From Nitrobacter vulgaris (lineage in GTDB: Bacteria > Pseudomonadota > Alphaproteobacteria > Rhizobiales > Xanthobacteraceae), in the NCBI RefSeq assembly GCF_031453995.1, contig NZ_JAVDPZ010000015.1, forward strand, positions 30,999 to 94,998: 64,000 bases of DNA. The letters are read 5' to 3'. Each line of letters opens with the position of its first letter. Positions within the stretch are counted from its first letter, which is position 1. The position numbers and the translations under genes were made by a program. Positions 17,340-25,562 of this stretch are shown here, in pieces. The notes below the pieces were generated by a model that saw only the letters and a list, made by a program, of their open reading frames with translations, was not told where the DNA came from and did not search any database.

Positions 17340-18440
17340 TCAGGACGGCAACGCCCGGTCGGTCGATTCGAAGTTGAAGCGGTCTCGAAGGTTTTTCCGG
17401 CTACCCAGGATGTCGCGGAAGAATTCACGATCTTCCGGACTAGTGATCAACGGCTCAATCAGATCGATCTGATTCATTGCGATGAGTTGCAGGATTTCGG
17501 TGCGCACTTTGCCGCCGGCACCGCGTGGCAGGCGCGAAACGACCTGGATGTGCTCGGGGGGTTTCGGCTCGTTTGCAGCGGCGAGCGTGGAACGCAACCG
17601 CGCTTCGAGCCCGGGCAGGTCTGCCTCGACAAAGGCGTAAAGTCCGACACCGCTGCGGCGGTCCGCGAAGGCAACAATGGCGGCATCACGGACCGCAGGA
17701 TTTTCCCTGATGCGCGCGACCAGCACAGGAGCATCGTTGACAAGACGTCGGCCCCCGCCTTCGCGGTCGGTGAAACTGAACAGGCCGCGCGTGACGGCTT
17801 GGTAGACCTTTTTGCCGGTCATCAGCCAAATGCGCGCAATGACCGACTTTCGCTCAAGTAACTTACGCTCGCGTGGCGTCAGGGCGTCGGGCGCATAAGT
17901 GCGTTTGTGTTTGAGAAGGTGCCGCAGGTCTTCGTAAGCAGCGATGCGAAACAGGCGTGATCGTCGTTTGAAGCACGCGGCGAGCTGGAAGTCCGTCAGA
18001 TAGGCGTTGCCTTCGTTGCCGCGCAGCCAGTTCTGTTCCTTGGCAAGATCATTGTGGCATATGCCGGCGCGATGCAACTTGCGCAGCGCTGCCTTGGCCG
18101 ATCGGAAGTAGGATAAGTCACCGTGGGGTCTGGCGAGATGCAGCGCCACGCCATCGATGAAGTCTCGCACCAATGCGCTGCGGCCGCTCCACAAAAGTTT
18201 TGGGCCGACGCCGAGATCGCGAGCGAGTGTCAGCGCCTTACGTTCCCGCTCGAACAAATGCCTCGCCACAAGGTGCGACCACCAGGGCACCTGATCGAGG
18301 CGCCGCAGCACCGCGTTGATCTCGCCGGAGGCTGTCCGAAGCCGCCCGCGCTCCACGGTCGAAAACACGTCGCGCTTCAGCAGGACTCCTTCAGTCCAGC
18401 TCATGGACAGGAATGCTGCGTCCTGCTTTGGAAGTGACAT
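17340..18440 (-). CDS. Kinase-like protein fused to an AMP-ligase C-terminal subdomain
   Basis: A 366-residue protein. The N-terminal two thirds resemble RIO/lipopolysaccharide-type kinases: the catalytic-loop motif HNDLAKEQN (129-137) and DFQ (150-152) in place of DFG. Residues about 235-320 match the mobile C-terminal subdomain of acyl-CoA synthetases (ENPAVRDAAIVAF, then LPRGAGGKVRTEIL at 304-317); Lys311 aligns with the catalytic lysine of that motif. No AMP-binding N-domain is present. ATG 18440 is used. It lies 28 bases downstream of trmFO on the same strand, so they are probably cotranscribed. Substrate and activity are unknown. Confidence 0.75.
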   Translation of the reverse strand: MSLPKQDAAFLSMSWTEGVLLKRDVFSTVERGRLRTASGEINAVLRRLDQVPWWSHLVARHLFERERKALTLARDLGVGPKLLWSGRSALVRDFIDGVALHLARPHGDLSYFRSAKAALRKLHRAGICHNDLAKEQNWLRGNEGNAYLTDFQLAACFKRRSRLFRIAAYEDLRHLLKHKRTYAPDALTPRERKLLERKSVIARIWLMTGKKVYQAVTRGLFSFTDREGGGRRLVNDAPVLVARIRENPAVRDAAIVAFADRRSGVGLYAFVEADLPGLEARLRSTLAAANEPKPPEHIQVVSRLPRGAGGKVRTEILQLIAMNQIDLIEPLITSPEDREFFRDILGSRKNLRDRFNFESTDRALPS

Positions 18441-18468
18441 GAATGATCCTGGAGATGGCGTGTTGAAC

Positions 18469-19902
18469 CTATGCCGCTGCTGCCGGACGAAGCGCATTCG
18501 CGATCCAGCGATCGAGGTCCGACAGCGCGCGCGCGCAGATCGCCTGTTTTTTTGCGATTGCCTTTTCGTTGCCGCGCAAACGAGTGCCGTCCGGCTTTTT
18601 GTTTGGTGGACTAGCGAGCGGGGGAAACAATCCGAAATTGATGTTCATTGGCTGGAACGAGCGTGGTCCCGCGTCAATGGTCTCGATATGGCCGCCCGTG
18701 ATGTGGCCGAGCAGTGCACCCAACGCTGTGGTCTGCGGCGGGGCTTCAAACGTATGTGTCCGCGCATCCGCGGCGGCATAGAGTCCGGCTATGAGTCCGA
18801 TAGCGGCGGATTCCACGTAACCTTCGCACCCGGTCATTTGTCCCGCAAAGCGCAGCCGCGGCTCGGCACGCAGCCGTAGCTGGGTGTCAAGGAGCTTCGG
18901 CGAGTTCAGAAATGTGTTGCGATGCAAGCCGCCGAGGCGGGCAAACTCCGCGCCTTCAAGACCAGGAATGGTACGGAAGATGCGAGTCTGCGCGCCATGT
19001 TTCAGTTTGGTCTGAAAGCCAACGATATTGTAAAGCGTGCCCAGTTTGTTGTCCTGGCGCAGCTGGACGACGGCGTAGGGCTTGGTGGTGGGATCGTGCG
19101 GATTGGTAAGGCCTACCGGCTTCATCGGACCGTAGCGCAGAGTTTCGCGGCCGCGTTCGGCCATGATCTCGATCGGCAGGCAGCCGTCGAAGTAGGGGGT
19201 ATCGGTTTCCCAGTCTTTGAAGTCGACCTTCTCGCCCTCAAGCAGCGCGTCCACAAAGGCGTGATACTGCGCTTCGGTCAGCGGACAATTGATGTAATCG
19301 GCGCCGCTGCCGCCCGGACCAGCCTTGTCATAACGAGACTGGAACCAGGCTTTCGACATATCGATGGAGTCGCGATGAACGATTGGCGCGATTGCGTCGA
19401 AAAAGGCGAGCGCGGATTCGTCGGTCAATGCGCGGATCGCGGCGGCGAGAGGGGTCGAGGTGAGGGGACCCGTGGCGACGATGACGTTGCTCCAGTCCGC
19501 GGGCGGCAAGCTATCGATTTCGGCACGGTCGATCTCGATCAGCGGATGGGCGTCAAGGGTTTCGGTGACCGCAGCGGAAAAGCCATCGCGATCCACTGCG
19601 AGCGCGCCGCCTGCCGGGACCTGATTTGCATCGGCGCAGCGCATGATCAGCGACCCTAGCTGGCGCATCTCGGCATGTAAGAGTCCGACCGCATTGTTGG
19701 AAGCATCATCGGACCGGAACGAATTTGAACAGACCAGCTCCGCCAGCCCGTCGGTCCGGTGCGCCGCGGTCATTCGGTGCGGTCGCATCTCGTGCAGCAT
19801 CACTCGAACGCCCTGACTCGCGACCTGCCAAGCGGCTTCCGAACCGGCCAGGCCGGCGCCGACGATATGGACCGTAGCGCGGGAGGATTCAAACTGTGTC
19901 AT
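18469..19902 (-). CDS. trmFO: Methylenetetrahydrofolate-tRNA-(uracil-5-)-methyltransferase TrmFO
   Basis: A 477-residue flavoenzyme that makes 5-methyluridine-54 in the T loop of tRNAs using methylene-THF and FADH2. The Rossmann FAD motif VHIVGAGLAGSEAAWQVA is at the N-terminus. Diagnostic stretches include LVCSNSFRSDDASNNAVGLL, YINCPLTEAQYHAFVDALL, ETDTPYFDGCLPIEIMAERG and GQMTGCEGYVESAAIGLIAG. Length is normal. The kinase-like gene at 17340 follows it. Confidence 0.97.
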   Translation of the reverse strand: MTQFESSRATVHIVGAGLAGSEAAWQVASQGVRVMLHEMRPHRMTAAHRTDGLAELVCSNSFRSDDASNNAVGLLHAEMRQLGSLIMRCADANQVPAGGALAVDRDGFSAAVTETLDAHPLIEIDRAEIDSLPPADWSNVIVATGPLTSTPLAAAIRALTDESALAFFDAIAPIVHRDSIDMSKAWFQSRYDKAGPGGSGADYINCPLTEAQYHAFVDALLEGEKVDFKDWETDTPYFDGCLPIEIMAERGRETLRYGPMKPVGLTNPHDPTTKPYAVVQLRQDNKLGTLYNIVGFQTKLKHGAQTRIFRTIPGLEGAEFARLGGLHRNTFLNSPKLLDTQLRLRAEPRLRFAGQMTGCEGYVESAAIGLIAGLYAAADARTHTFEAPPQTTALGALLGHITGGHIETIDAGPRSFQPMNINFGLFPPLASPPNKKPDGTRLRGNEKAIAKKQAICARALSDLDRWIANALRPAAAA

Positions 19903-20171
19903 GGGACGAGGGGTAGCGCGTTTTCAAGCCAAAAGGAACGCGTTAGCGCGAGTAGCGGCGACGACACTCTCGTTTCCTTGTATGATCCGCCTTGGATCTG
20001 GAACAGAAATGGATGCTGATCCGGCACTTGCAACGCGTGGACGGTATTCGCGTCCGGACTTGGTCTGCCAGGAATGCTGACTGTGGAACGCAGCGGCTGC
20101 CTCGGTTGGCCAGCGAGCCAGTTCAAAAGCTCCCGACACCGAGACAGCCTTGCGAGAACGAACGTCTTTCG
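19903..20171. other. Intergenic spacer without recognised feature
   Basis: The 269 bases between the DUF2189 stop and the trmFO start should hold the trmFO promoter on the minus strand. No hairpin, repeat or convincing gene was seen. Confidence 0.5.
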
Positions 20172-21098
20172 TCAATCCGAACTATCGAAGAACCGGTGCT
20201 TGCGCCCGTATGGGGGCAACAAGACGGACGGGAAATCGGCCGCGTAGCGCTTTTCTTTCTCCGTTTCCGGAGGCTCGTGTGCTGACGACGTTAAAGGGCT
20301 CTCGATCGCTTTACGATAGAGATGCCACGTCGCATGACCCAGCAACGGCATGACGATCGTGAGGCCGAGGAAGAAGGGAATCGACCCGAGCGTCAGCAGG
20401 ACAACAACGATCAGACCCCATTCCGCAGCTGCGATCGGATTCTTCGCAACCACGCGCATTGACGTCAGCATGGCGTCGCTCATGTCGGCGTGTTGATGAA
20501 GCATCAGCGGGAACGATACAATGCTGATGCACAGCGCGACGGCCGCGAACAGGAACCCGACGCCGACACCGATCATGATCATGCGCCAGCCCTCGGACGT
20601 GGCGAAGACCTGCGTGAAGAAATCGGGCATTGCCGCTGCCGGAGTGTTACCGAAGGTGGACACGTAGATCGCGTGAGCCACTGCCACCCACACGAAGAAA
20701 ATGACCAGGAGCAAGCCGCCCAGTCCAAGCATCGATCCAAACGACGGCGCCCGTAGCACTCCGAACGCATGCCAGGCGGAGGCTTCTTGGCCGAGTTCGC
20801 GCCGATAGCTCAGTTCATAAAGTCCTAGCGCCGCAAATGGCCCAATCAGGGCAAAACCGGCGGCGACCGGAAACAGGAGCGGCAGGACCGAGTAGCCAAG
20901 CGCAATTCGCGCTAAAACAATGCCAATTATGGGATAGATAACGCAAAGGACGATGGCGTGGCTGGGAACCGCCTTGAAGTCTTCCCAGCCCAACCTCAAC
21001 GCATCGAGGAGGTCGGGTAAGCCGATGTGACGGACCACAGGTCTGTCTGCGCCGGCCATTCCCGAGTGTGACGTAATGTCAACAGGATAAGTGGCCAT
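20172..21098 (-). CDS. DUF2189-family integral membrane protein
   Basis: A 308-residue protein with about six membrane helices. The family is recognised by LPDLLDALRLGWEDFKAVPS, GPFAALGLYELSYRRELGQ and MLLHQHADMSDAM-like segments (PLMLHQHADMSDAMLTSMR). The C-terminal LGHATWHLYRKAI is also typical. Function is unknown; the family is often found near respiratory or copper-oxidase genes, but no such neighbour exists here. ATG 21098 is used because the hydrophilic in-frame extension upstream is not conserved. Confidence 0.8.
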   Translation of the reverse strand: MATYPVDITSHSGMAGADRPVVRHIGLPDLLDALRLGWEDFKAVPSHAIVLCVIYPIIGIVLARIALGYSVLPLLFPVAAGFALIGPFAALGLYELSYRRELGQEASAWHAFGVLRAPSFGSMLGLGGLLLVIFFVWVAVAHAIYVSTFGNTPAAAMPDFFTQVFATSEGWRMIMIGVGVGFLFAAVALCISIVSFPLMLHQHADMSDAMLTSMRVVAKNPIAAAEWGLIVVVLLTLGSIPFFLGLTIVMPLLGHATWHLYRKAIESPLTSSAHEPPETEKEKRYAADFPSVLLPPYGRKHRFFDSSD

Positions 21099-21513
21099 GT
21101 TCGTTGTCTCCCTTTCGCGGGTCGATCTCTGGCCGCCGGAAGGCGCGAGTTCGCCCCTTCGGAAACGATCACGATCAAGACCAGACGCAAGGGCAAGCAA
21201 CCTGGTCTTGCCGCGACCTGTAAGACCATTCTAATTCCGATCTGCGATTTTAGTTGCTCACGGTTGAGTGAATTTTGATGTCACTCTGCGCCGGGTGACC
21301 GGCATGCCGGCACACGTTGGTTCAACTGCCTGCCGTTTTTGTTGTTGCAGCGGAGTGTGCAGGTTTGAATACGACTGGTGCCGAATGCGCTGCCAGCATG
21401 TCCGCATTGGCAAGCCACAGTGAGCCGGTTACTCTTTTGGCGATCCGGCGGAAATAGACGCGAGGTTCCGCCGCGAATTTGGTTCAAAGACTGAAGCAAT
21501 TGGGAGCGGCACA
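21099..21513. other. Divergent intergenic region
   Basis: 415 bases between the DUF2189 gene (minus) and the DUF3597 gene (plus). It must contain both promoters. A short palindrome ACCGGCATGCCGGCA lies near 21300. GGGAGC just before 21514 is a good ribosome site for the DUF3597 gene. Nothing else was recognised. Confidence 0.5.
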
Positions 21514-21888
21514 ATGAGCATATTTGGGAAGATCATGAGCGCCGTCTTCGGCACGCACGCCGAAGCGGCAACACCGACAGGTGAGGCGGGTAGCGGTGCT
21601 GCGCCCTCGTCGGAGGGCTCGGCATCGAAGGGCGTCGATGTCGCGGCCATTCTCGACAAAGCCGTCACCGCCAAGAAGGAAAAGCTGGCATGGCGGACCT
21701 CGATCGTTGATCTGATGTAGGCGCTTGATGTCGACTCCAGCCTGAGTGCTCGCAAGGAACTGGCGAAGGACCTGAAATACCCGGGCGACACCAACGATTC
21801 CGCGGCGATGAACGTCTGGCTGCATAAGCAGATGATGGCTCAACTGGCAGCTAACGGTGGCAAGTTGCCGCCCGACATGAAGCACTGA
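21514..21888 (+). pseudogene. DUF3597-domain protein interrupted by an amber codon
   Basis: The frame from ATG 21514 to TGA 21886-21888 would give a 124-residue DUF3597 protein (MSIFGKIMSAVFG start, VDVAAILDKAV, WRTSIVDLM). The codon after DLM is TAG at 21718-21720, where the family usually has lysine (AAG). The frame then continues with ALDVDSSLSARKELAKDL, DTNDSAAMNVWLHKQMMAQ and LAANGGKLPPDMKH, all family-like. A single A-to-T change explains it, and no other damage is visible. So it is a very recent pseudogene, a sequencing error, or a gene read by suppression. The good ribosome site and intact codons after the stop argue for recency. The function of DUF3597 is not known. Confidence 0.85.
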
Positions 21889-21994
21889 TGGGATAGAAGA
21901 GCGCATCTGGACGGTCCGCTGATGGACACGTCGTCTCGATAAGAGAAAGGCGTGCGTTTTGATGAGGCTGCGAACGCATGCGTTAGACGCGGCC

Positions 21995-22267
21995 TCATTC
22001 CACTCGGTTGGCTTCTTCCGGATGCTTGTCGAGATAAGCGGCCACGAACTCGCAGCGGGCTGCGACCTTGAGGCCCTCAGCCCGGATCAGCGTCAGCGCG
22101 CCCTTCACCAACGTCGAGGCGATGCCACGGCCACGCAGTTCGCGTGGCACTTCTGTGTGAGTGATCACGACCATACCGGGCGCAAGGCGGTACTTTGCGA
22201 AAGCAACGCCGCCTTCGGCTTCAAGTTCAAACCGGCTCAGGGCTTTGTTGTCGTAGACGGCGGTCAT
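21995..22267 (-). CDS. Small GNAT-family N-acetyltransferase (YidJ/Acetyltransf_CG type)
   Basis: A 90-residue single-domain protein of the short GNAT type. Characteristic features are GGVAFAKYRLAPGMVVITHTEV, the acetyl-CoA-binding turn ELRGRGIASTLVKGAL, and the ending CEFVAAYLDKHPE. This group has a compact fold and unknown substrate. It lies directly downstream (25-base gap) of a paralogue of the same length on the same strand. Confidence 0.88.
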   Translation of the reverse strand: MTAVYDNKALSRFELEAEGGVAFAKYRLAPGMVVITHTEVPRELRGRGIASTLVKGALTLIRAEGLKVAARCEFVAAYLDKHPEEANRVE

Positions 22268-22292
22268 GCCTGAGACGGGGCCTCGCGCCTTC

Positions 22293-22574
22293 TCACAAAT
22301 TAGGCCTCAGCAGATCGGCATAGTCCGGATGTTTCTCGAGCCACGCCTTCACGAAGGGGCATTGAGCGCTAGCCCTGAATTTATCCGCGCGCACCTGATC
22401 CAGCGCGCCCTTCACCAGCTCTGAGCCGATGCCCTTGCCTTCGAGTTCGGGCGGCACCTTGGTGTGCGTGAAGACAAGAACCCCGTCCAGAAATCGATAG
22501 TAGGTTGCAGCGATATGCCCGTCCACTTCGAGTTCGTAGCGATGCTTTTCCATGTTGTTGACGACTTCGGACAT
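22293..22574 (-). CDS. Small GNAT-family N-acetyltransferase, paralogue
   Basis: A 93-residue protein of the same short GNAT type as its downstream neighbour: HIAATYYRFLDGVLVFTHTKV, ELEGKGIGSELVKGALDQVR, CPFVKAWLEKHPDYADLL. The two share the order of all motifs, so they look like an old tandem duplication transcribed together. ATG 22574 starts the frame; an internal ATG at residue 8 is possible. Confidence 0.88.
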   Translation of the reverse strand: MSEVVNNMEKHRYELEVDGHIAATYYRFLDGVLVFTHTKVPPELEGKGIGSELVKGALDQVRADKFRASAQCPFVKAWLEKHPDYADLLRPNL

Positions 22575-22903
22575 TTCACAGCCTTTGCTCTTTATGCCTG
22601 AGAGGCAACATTCAAAGTTTTAGTGGGCCAGTCAACAGCCGCAGAACACCTGCGGCCCGTCATTTCTGCGCTATTGCTCGCCTTGGATGATGCCAGACCA
22701 CGCTTGGATGAGGAGGGTTGGGTAAAGGCGTGTCAGCCGAAGTGCAACCCGCAGATTTGGACCCTTTGGTGCTGCCGGCGGACCCCGGGTCGCGCTATTT
22801 GGCCGCGGTTGGCTGGACAAGACCTCGGCGGGATGGCATCAAACCAGTCGGAATGCGAACCCTTGCGGAGGGTCCGTGAAACTCCCGCGACGGATTTGCG
22901 GCA
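22575..22903. other. Divergent intergenic region
   Basis: 329 bases between the GNAT pair (minus) and the NDUFA12 gene (plus). It has a short palindrome GCCTGAGAGGC near 22594 and should contain both promoters. No gene recognised. Confidence 0.5.
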
Positions 22904-23314
22904 ATGAAGCAGTTTTTCCTCAAACTCTTTACCTGGTGGAACAGCCAGACCTTCGGTACGCAGCTTTGGACCGCGCGATTTGGCGAACTGGTCGGCAAAG
23001 ACAGCCAGGGTAACTGCTATTACCGGACGCGCGGCGGGAAGATCGACCCGACGCTTGGCTTCGAGCGGCGCTGGGTGATCTACAATGGCCTTGCGGAAGC
23101 CAGCCGCATTCCGCCCGAGTGGCATGGCTGGATTCATCACGTCGTGGATGTTCCACCTACCAAAGAGAACTATCAGCCGCACGAATGGCAGAAGCCGCAT
23201 GTGCCGAACATGACCGGGACGCCGGCAGCCTATCGGCCGTCCGGCTCGACGCTGGCGAGCGGCCGCCGTCCGAAGGCGACCGGCGATTACCAGCCCTGGA
23301 CACCGGGGCAGTAG
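22904..23314 (+). CDS. NDUFA12-family NADH:ubiquinone oxidoreductase accessory subunit
   Basis: A 136-residue homologue of the 17.2-kDa mitochondrial complex I subunit NDUFA12 (B17.2), which alphaproteobacteria keep outside the nuo operon. Motifs are LFTWWNSQTFGTQLWT, GNCYYRTRGG, RRWVIYNGLAEASRIPPEWH and GWIHH. It likely binds the membrane-side arm of complex I. In relatives it precedes the DUF2155 gene and aat; here a FecR-domain gene lies between on the opposite strand. Confidence 0.93.
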   Translation: MKQFFLKLFTWWNSQTFGTQLWTARFGELVGKDSQGNCYYRTRGGKIDPTLGFERRWVIYNGLAEASRIPPEWHGWIHHVVDVPPTKENYQPHEWQKPHVPNMTGTPAAYRPSGSTLASGRRPKATGDYQPWTPGQ

Positions 23315-23344
23315 AAAAACCGGCATCAACGCGGTGATGCCGGT
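23314..23344 (-). terminator. Bidirectional terminator between NDUFA12 and FecR genes
   Basis: A 10-bp stem (ACCGGCATCA with TGATGCCGGT) and a 5-base loop lie between the two convergent stops. On the minus strand it is followed by TTTTTC, so it best serves the FecR gene. Confidence 0.75.
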
Positions 23345-23374
23345 CTTCCGAGCCGGTTTTGCGAGCAAGCGCTG

Positions 23375-25138
23375 TCAGCGCTTGGTGCCCGCGAAAATGC
23401 CGCTGCCGAAATAATTATTGTCTCCCGAAATCCCAACGCGCCCACCCATTTCGCCGACCGGGCTGCTCGGACCCTGGAAGAAGCTGCCTTGCAGGGTCAT
23501 GCTACGATTGTTGTTGTTACCGGCGATCGTACCGCCGAAATTGCGTGGGTCGTTGTCAAAATTAACGGTGCCGGAATAGTTGGTGTTGTCGAGATTGGTC
23601 ACGCTCACCGCACCGGTGCGCGCTCCAAAATCAACGGTGTTCGAGAACCCTCCGGCGACGAAGCCTGCATTATTCACGTTGGCGATGACGTGTCCGGTAT
23701 AGGTTGCTTGGCCTATCGTTGGGACGTCGCTGATGCTGCCCACTGGCCGGCCGGCGACCCAGGTGCCCACGAGGACTTCGCGCGGGGTTTGGGTGTTCGG
23801 ATTGGTACTCGTCGATTCAACCGACCAGAAACCCCAGCGCGTATATTCGCACTGACAGGGCGTCAGGTTCGGAATTGCGCCGTTGACGATCTGGCTGGTG
23901 GCTGCGCCGTTGGCTGACACCATCACGCCGTTAACCGGTACGCCGTTGACAACACTGTTGTTGGGCGTATTCGCGTAGAAATTGTTGTAGTCTACGTAAG
24001 CGCTGTTGGCGGGACCGCTCGATCCCTTCGATCCGAACTCGAACAGCGCGTGAATCGTGCCGGCAAGCTGCGTGAACGGATTTCTCGAGTCGAACGCGTA
24101 GATATCCAGGTTTCCCTGTACGCGATTATTGGCGGCGTCGAGGGTGATTTCGGACGTGCCGCTTACCGGTCTCATCGTGGGCTGGTTGTCGTTGATGACG
24201 TCCACTCCGCCGACATATCCGCGCAGCGTCACCGACGGCCGGGCGTTGGGCGGGGGCGTGTTGTTGTCCGTCGGTAGAGAGTTGTGATTGTCCGGCGGTG
24301 ATTTGTCCGTAAGCTGATCCTGTGCGATCTGTTGCACCGCCTCCGCCTGATTGGAGATCTGGATCGACTGGGTGAAAGCTGATGAAATCGCGCTGAGTTG
24401 CTCGACAATAGGGGGCGGAGCGGGCGTGGGAGGAGCACCCGATCCGGTCACCATTCCGTTGGAGGATCCTGTCGCTCTTTGCGCAGCCGTCGCAATATTC
24501 TTCGCCGATGCCGCGCCTGCGCGTACGCCGCCCGTTTGACCGGCCGCGCTCTGGAAGATAGCGATCTGCTGCTGCACGAACCCTGGCGGCGGTAGGTCGG
24601 GCGGCGTTGGGGGGGCACCGGCTTGTGTCTGTGTGAACTCGCCGGCGCCCAGCGCGACGGACCGGCCACCGGACGTGACGGTCATTGTGCCGTAGCCGGA
24701 ATAGATGCCGCCTTTTCCGTCGGTCATCATCACGCCGCCACGAATGCCGATCAAAGCCGACGCGGTCTTGATCTCGGCATCGCCGTTGTGGCTGATCTGA
24801 CCACCTACGAAACGCAGCGCGCCCTTGCCGAGAGTTGCCGCCAGCTTGCCGGTGTTGGCTTTCGGGTCATAGACGTATTCATCGATTGTGAGGTCGCTGT
24901 TCGGACCGATGGTCATCGAGGTCTTGTCGAGGAACAGCAACTGCACCGAGCCGCTAGATTTGGTCTGGATGTGTTCCTTGTGGGCGATCGATTGGCCGAT
25001 GACGATGGTCTTCAGGTTGGCGGTTGCCGCGGGGTTGACTGCCGATGCGGTGCCGACCTGCTGAGCCTGCGCCGTTGCGCCCCCGAGCGCCAGTGCAGCC
25101 GCCGTCATCGCGATATAAAGCCCCTCCGTCCGGCTCAT
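23375..25138 (-). CDS. FecR-domain exported protein with a C-terminal barrel-like domain
   Basis: A 587-residue protein. A signal peptide (LYIAMTAAALALGGATAQAQ) precedes a FecR domain at about 40-160 (GSVQLLFLDKTSMTIGPNSD, TASALIGIRGGVMM). A low-complexity Pro/Ala/Asn middle (about 180-300) leads to a C-terminal region rich in Gly, Asn and aromatic residues, ending GISGDNNYFGSGIFAGTKR. That ending resembles the TbpB-like/lipoprotein barrels seen in alphaproteobacterial surface proteins. FecR domains usually sense or anchor at the envelope, but no sigma factor or TonB receptor is adjacent. ATG 25138 is preferred over a start five codons earlier. It appears inserted between genes that are adjacent in relatives. 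Confidence 0.75.
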   Translation of the reverse strand: MSRTEGLYIAMTAAALALGGATAQAQQVGTASAVNPAATANLKTIVIGQSIAHKEHIQTKSSGSVQLLFLDKTSMTIGPNSDLTIDEYVYDPKANTGKLAATLGKGALRFVGGQISHNGDAEIKTASALIGIRGGVMMTDGKGGIYSGYGTMTVTSGGRSVALGAGEFTQTQAGAPPTPPDLPPPGFVQQQIAIFQSAAGQTGGVRAGAASAKNIATAAQRATGSSNGMVTGSGAPPTPAPPPIVEQLSAISSAFTQSIQISNQAEAVQQIAQDQLTDKSPPDNHNSLPTDNNTPPPNARPSVTLRGYVGGVDVINDNQPTMRPVSGTSEITLDAANNRVQGNLDIYAFDSRNPFTQLAGTIHALFEFGSKGSSGPANSAYVDYNNFYANTPNNSVVNGVPVNGVMVSANGAATSQIVNGAIPNLTPCQCEYTRWGFWSVESTSTNPNTQTPREVLVGTWVAGRPVGSISDVPTIGQATYTGHVIANVNNAGFVAGGFSNTVDFGARTGAVSVTNLDNTNYSGTVNFDNDPRNFGGTIAGNNNNRSMTLQGSFFQGPSSPVGEMGGRVGISGDNNYFGSGIFAGTKR

Positions 25139-25562
25139 GGCAATTCCCGACACTCAAAACTGACAAACCCGGGACAAGTATAACCTTGAATAATCGGAAT
25201 GCGCCAACCCCCGATCCTCTCAAAAACCCTATACGAGCGATTGATCGCGTCTGTTGCTGTAAATCCACGCTGAGCACCTGCATCCTCAGAACCTGCGGAG
25301 TGGGGCATGCTACCCGCCTTGCGGGTGGCGCCGATCCGGCACTAAAGGGGACAGCGGTTCGACCCTCGGTGTCGTCTGTATCTGCGTTCCGCGCGACCAG
25401 TTACTCGACGGGGATAGCGCGTTGCCGCAGCCGTCAGTGGACGCGGAGCAGGCCGCCCTTTCCCCGCCGCAATCGACGTGTTAACCGGATGCTGCGAGCG
25501 GCTCGGAGCCTTTAATCCCTGTACAATGGTCCGGCCCTGATTCGAGCCTCACAAAGCCGCAC
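25139..25562. other. Divergent intergenic region
   Basis: 424 bases between the FecR gene (minus) and the DUF2155 gene (plus). A short stem ACCCGC-CTT-GCGGGT lies near 25314. No convincing gene, repeat or named element seen. Confidence 0.5.
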
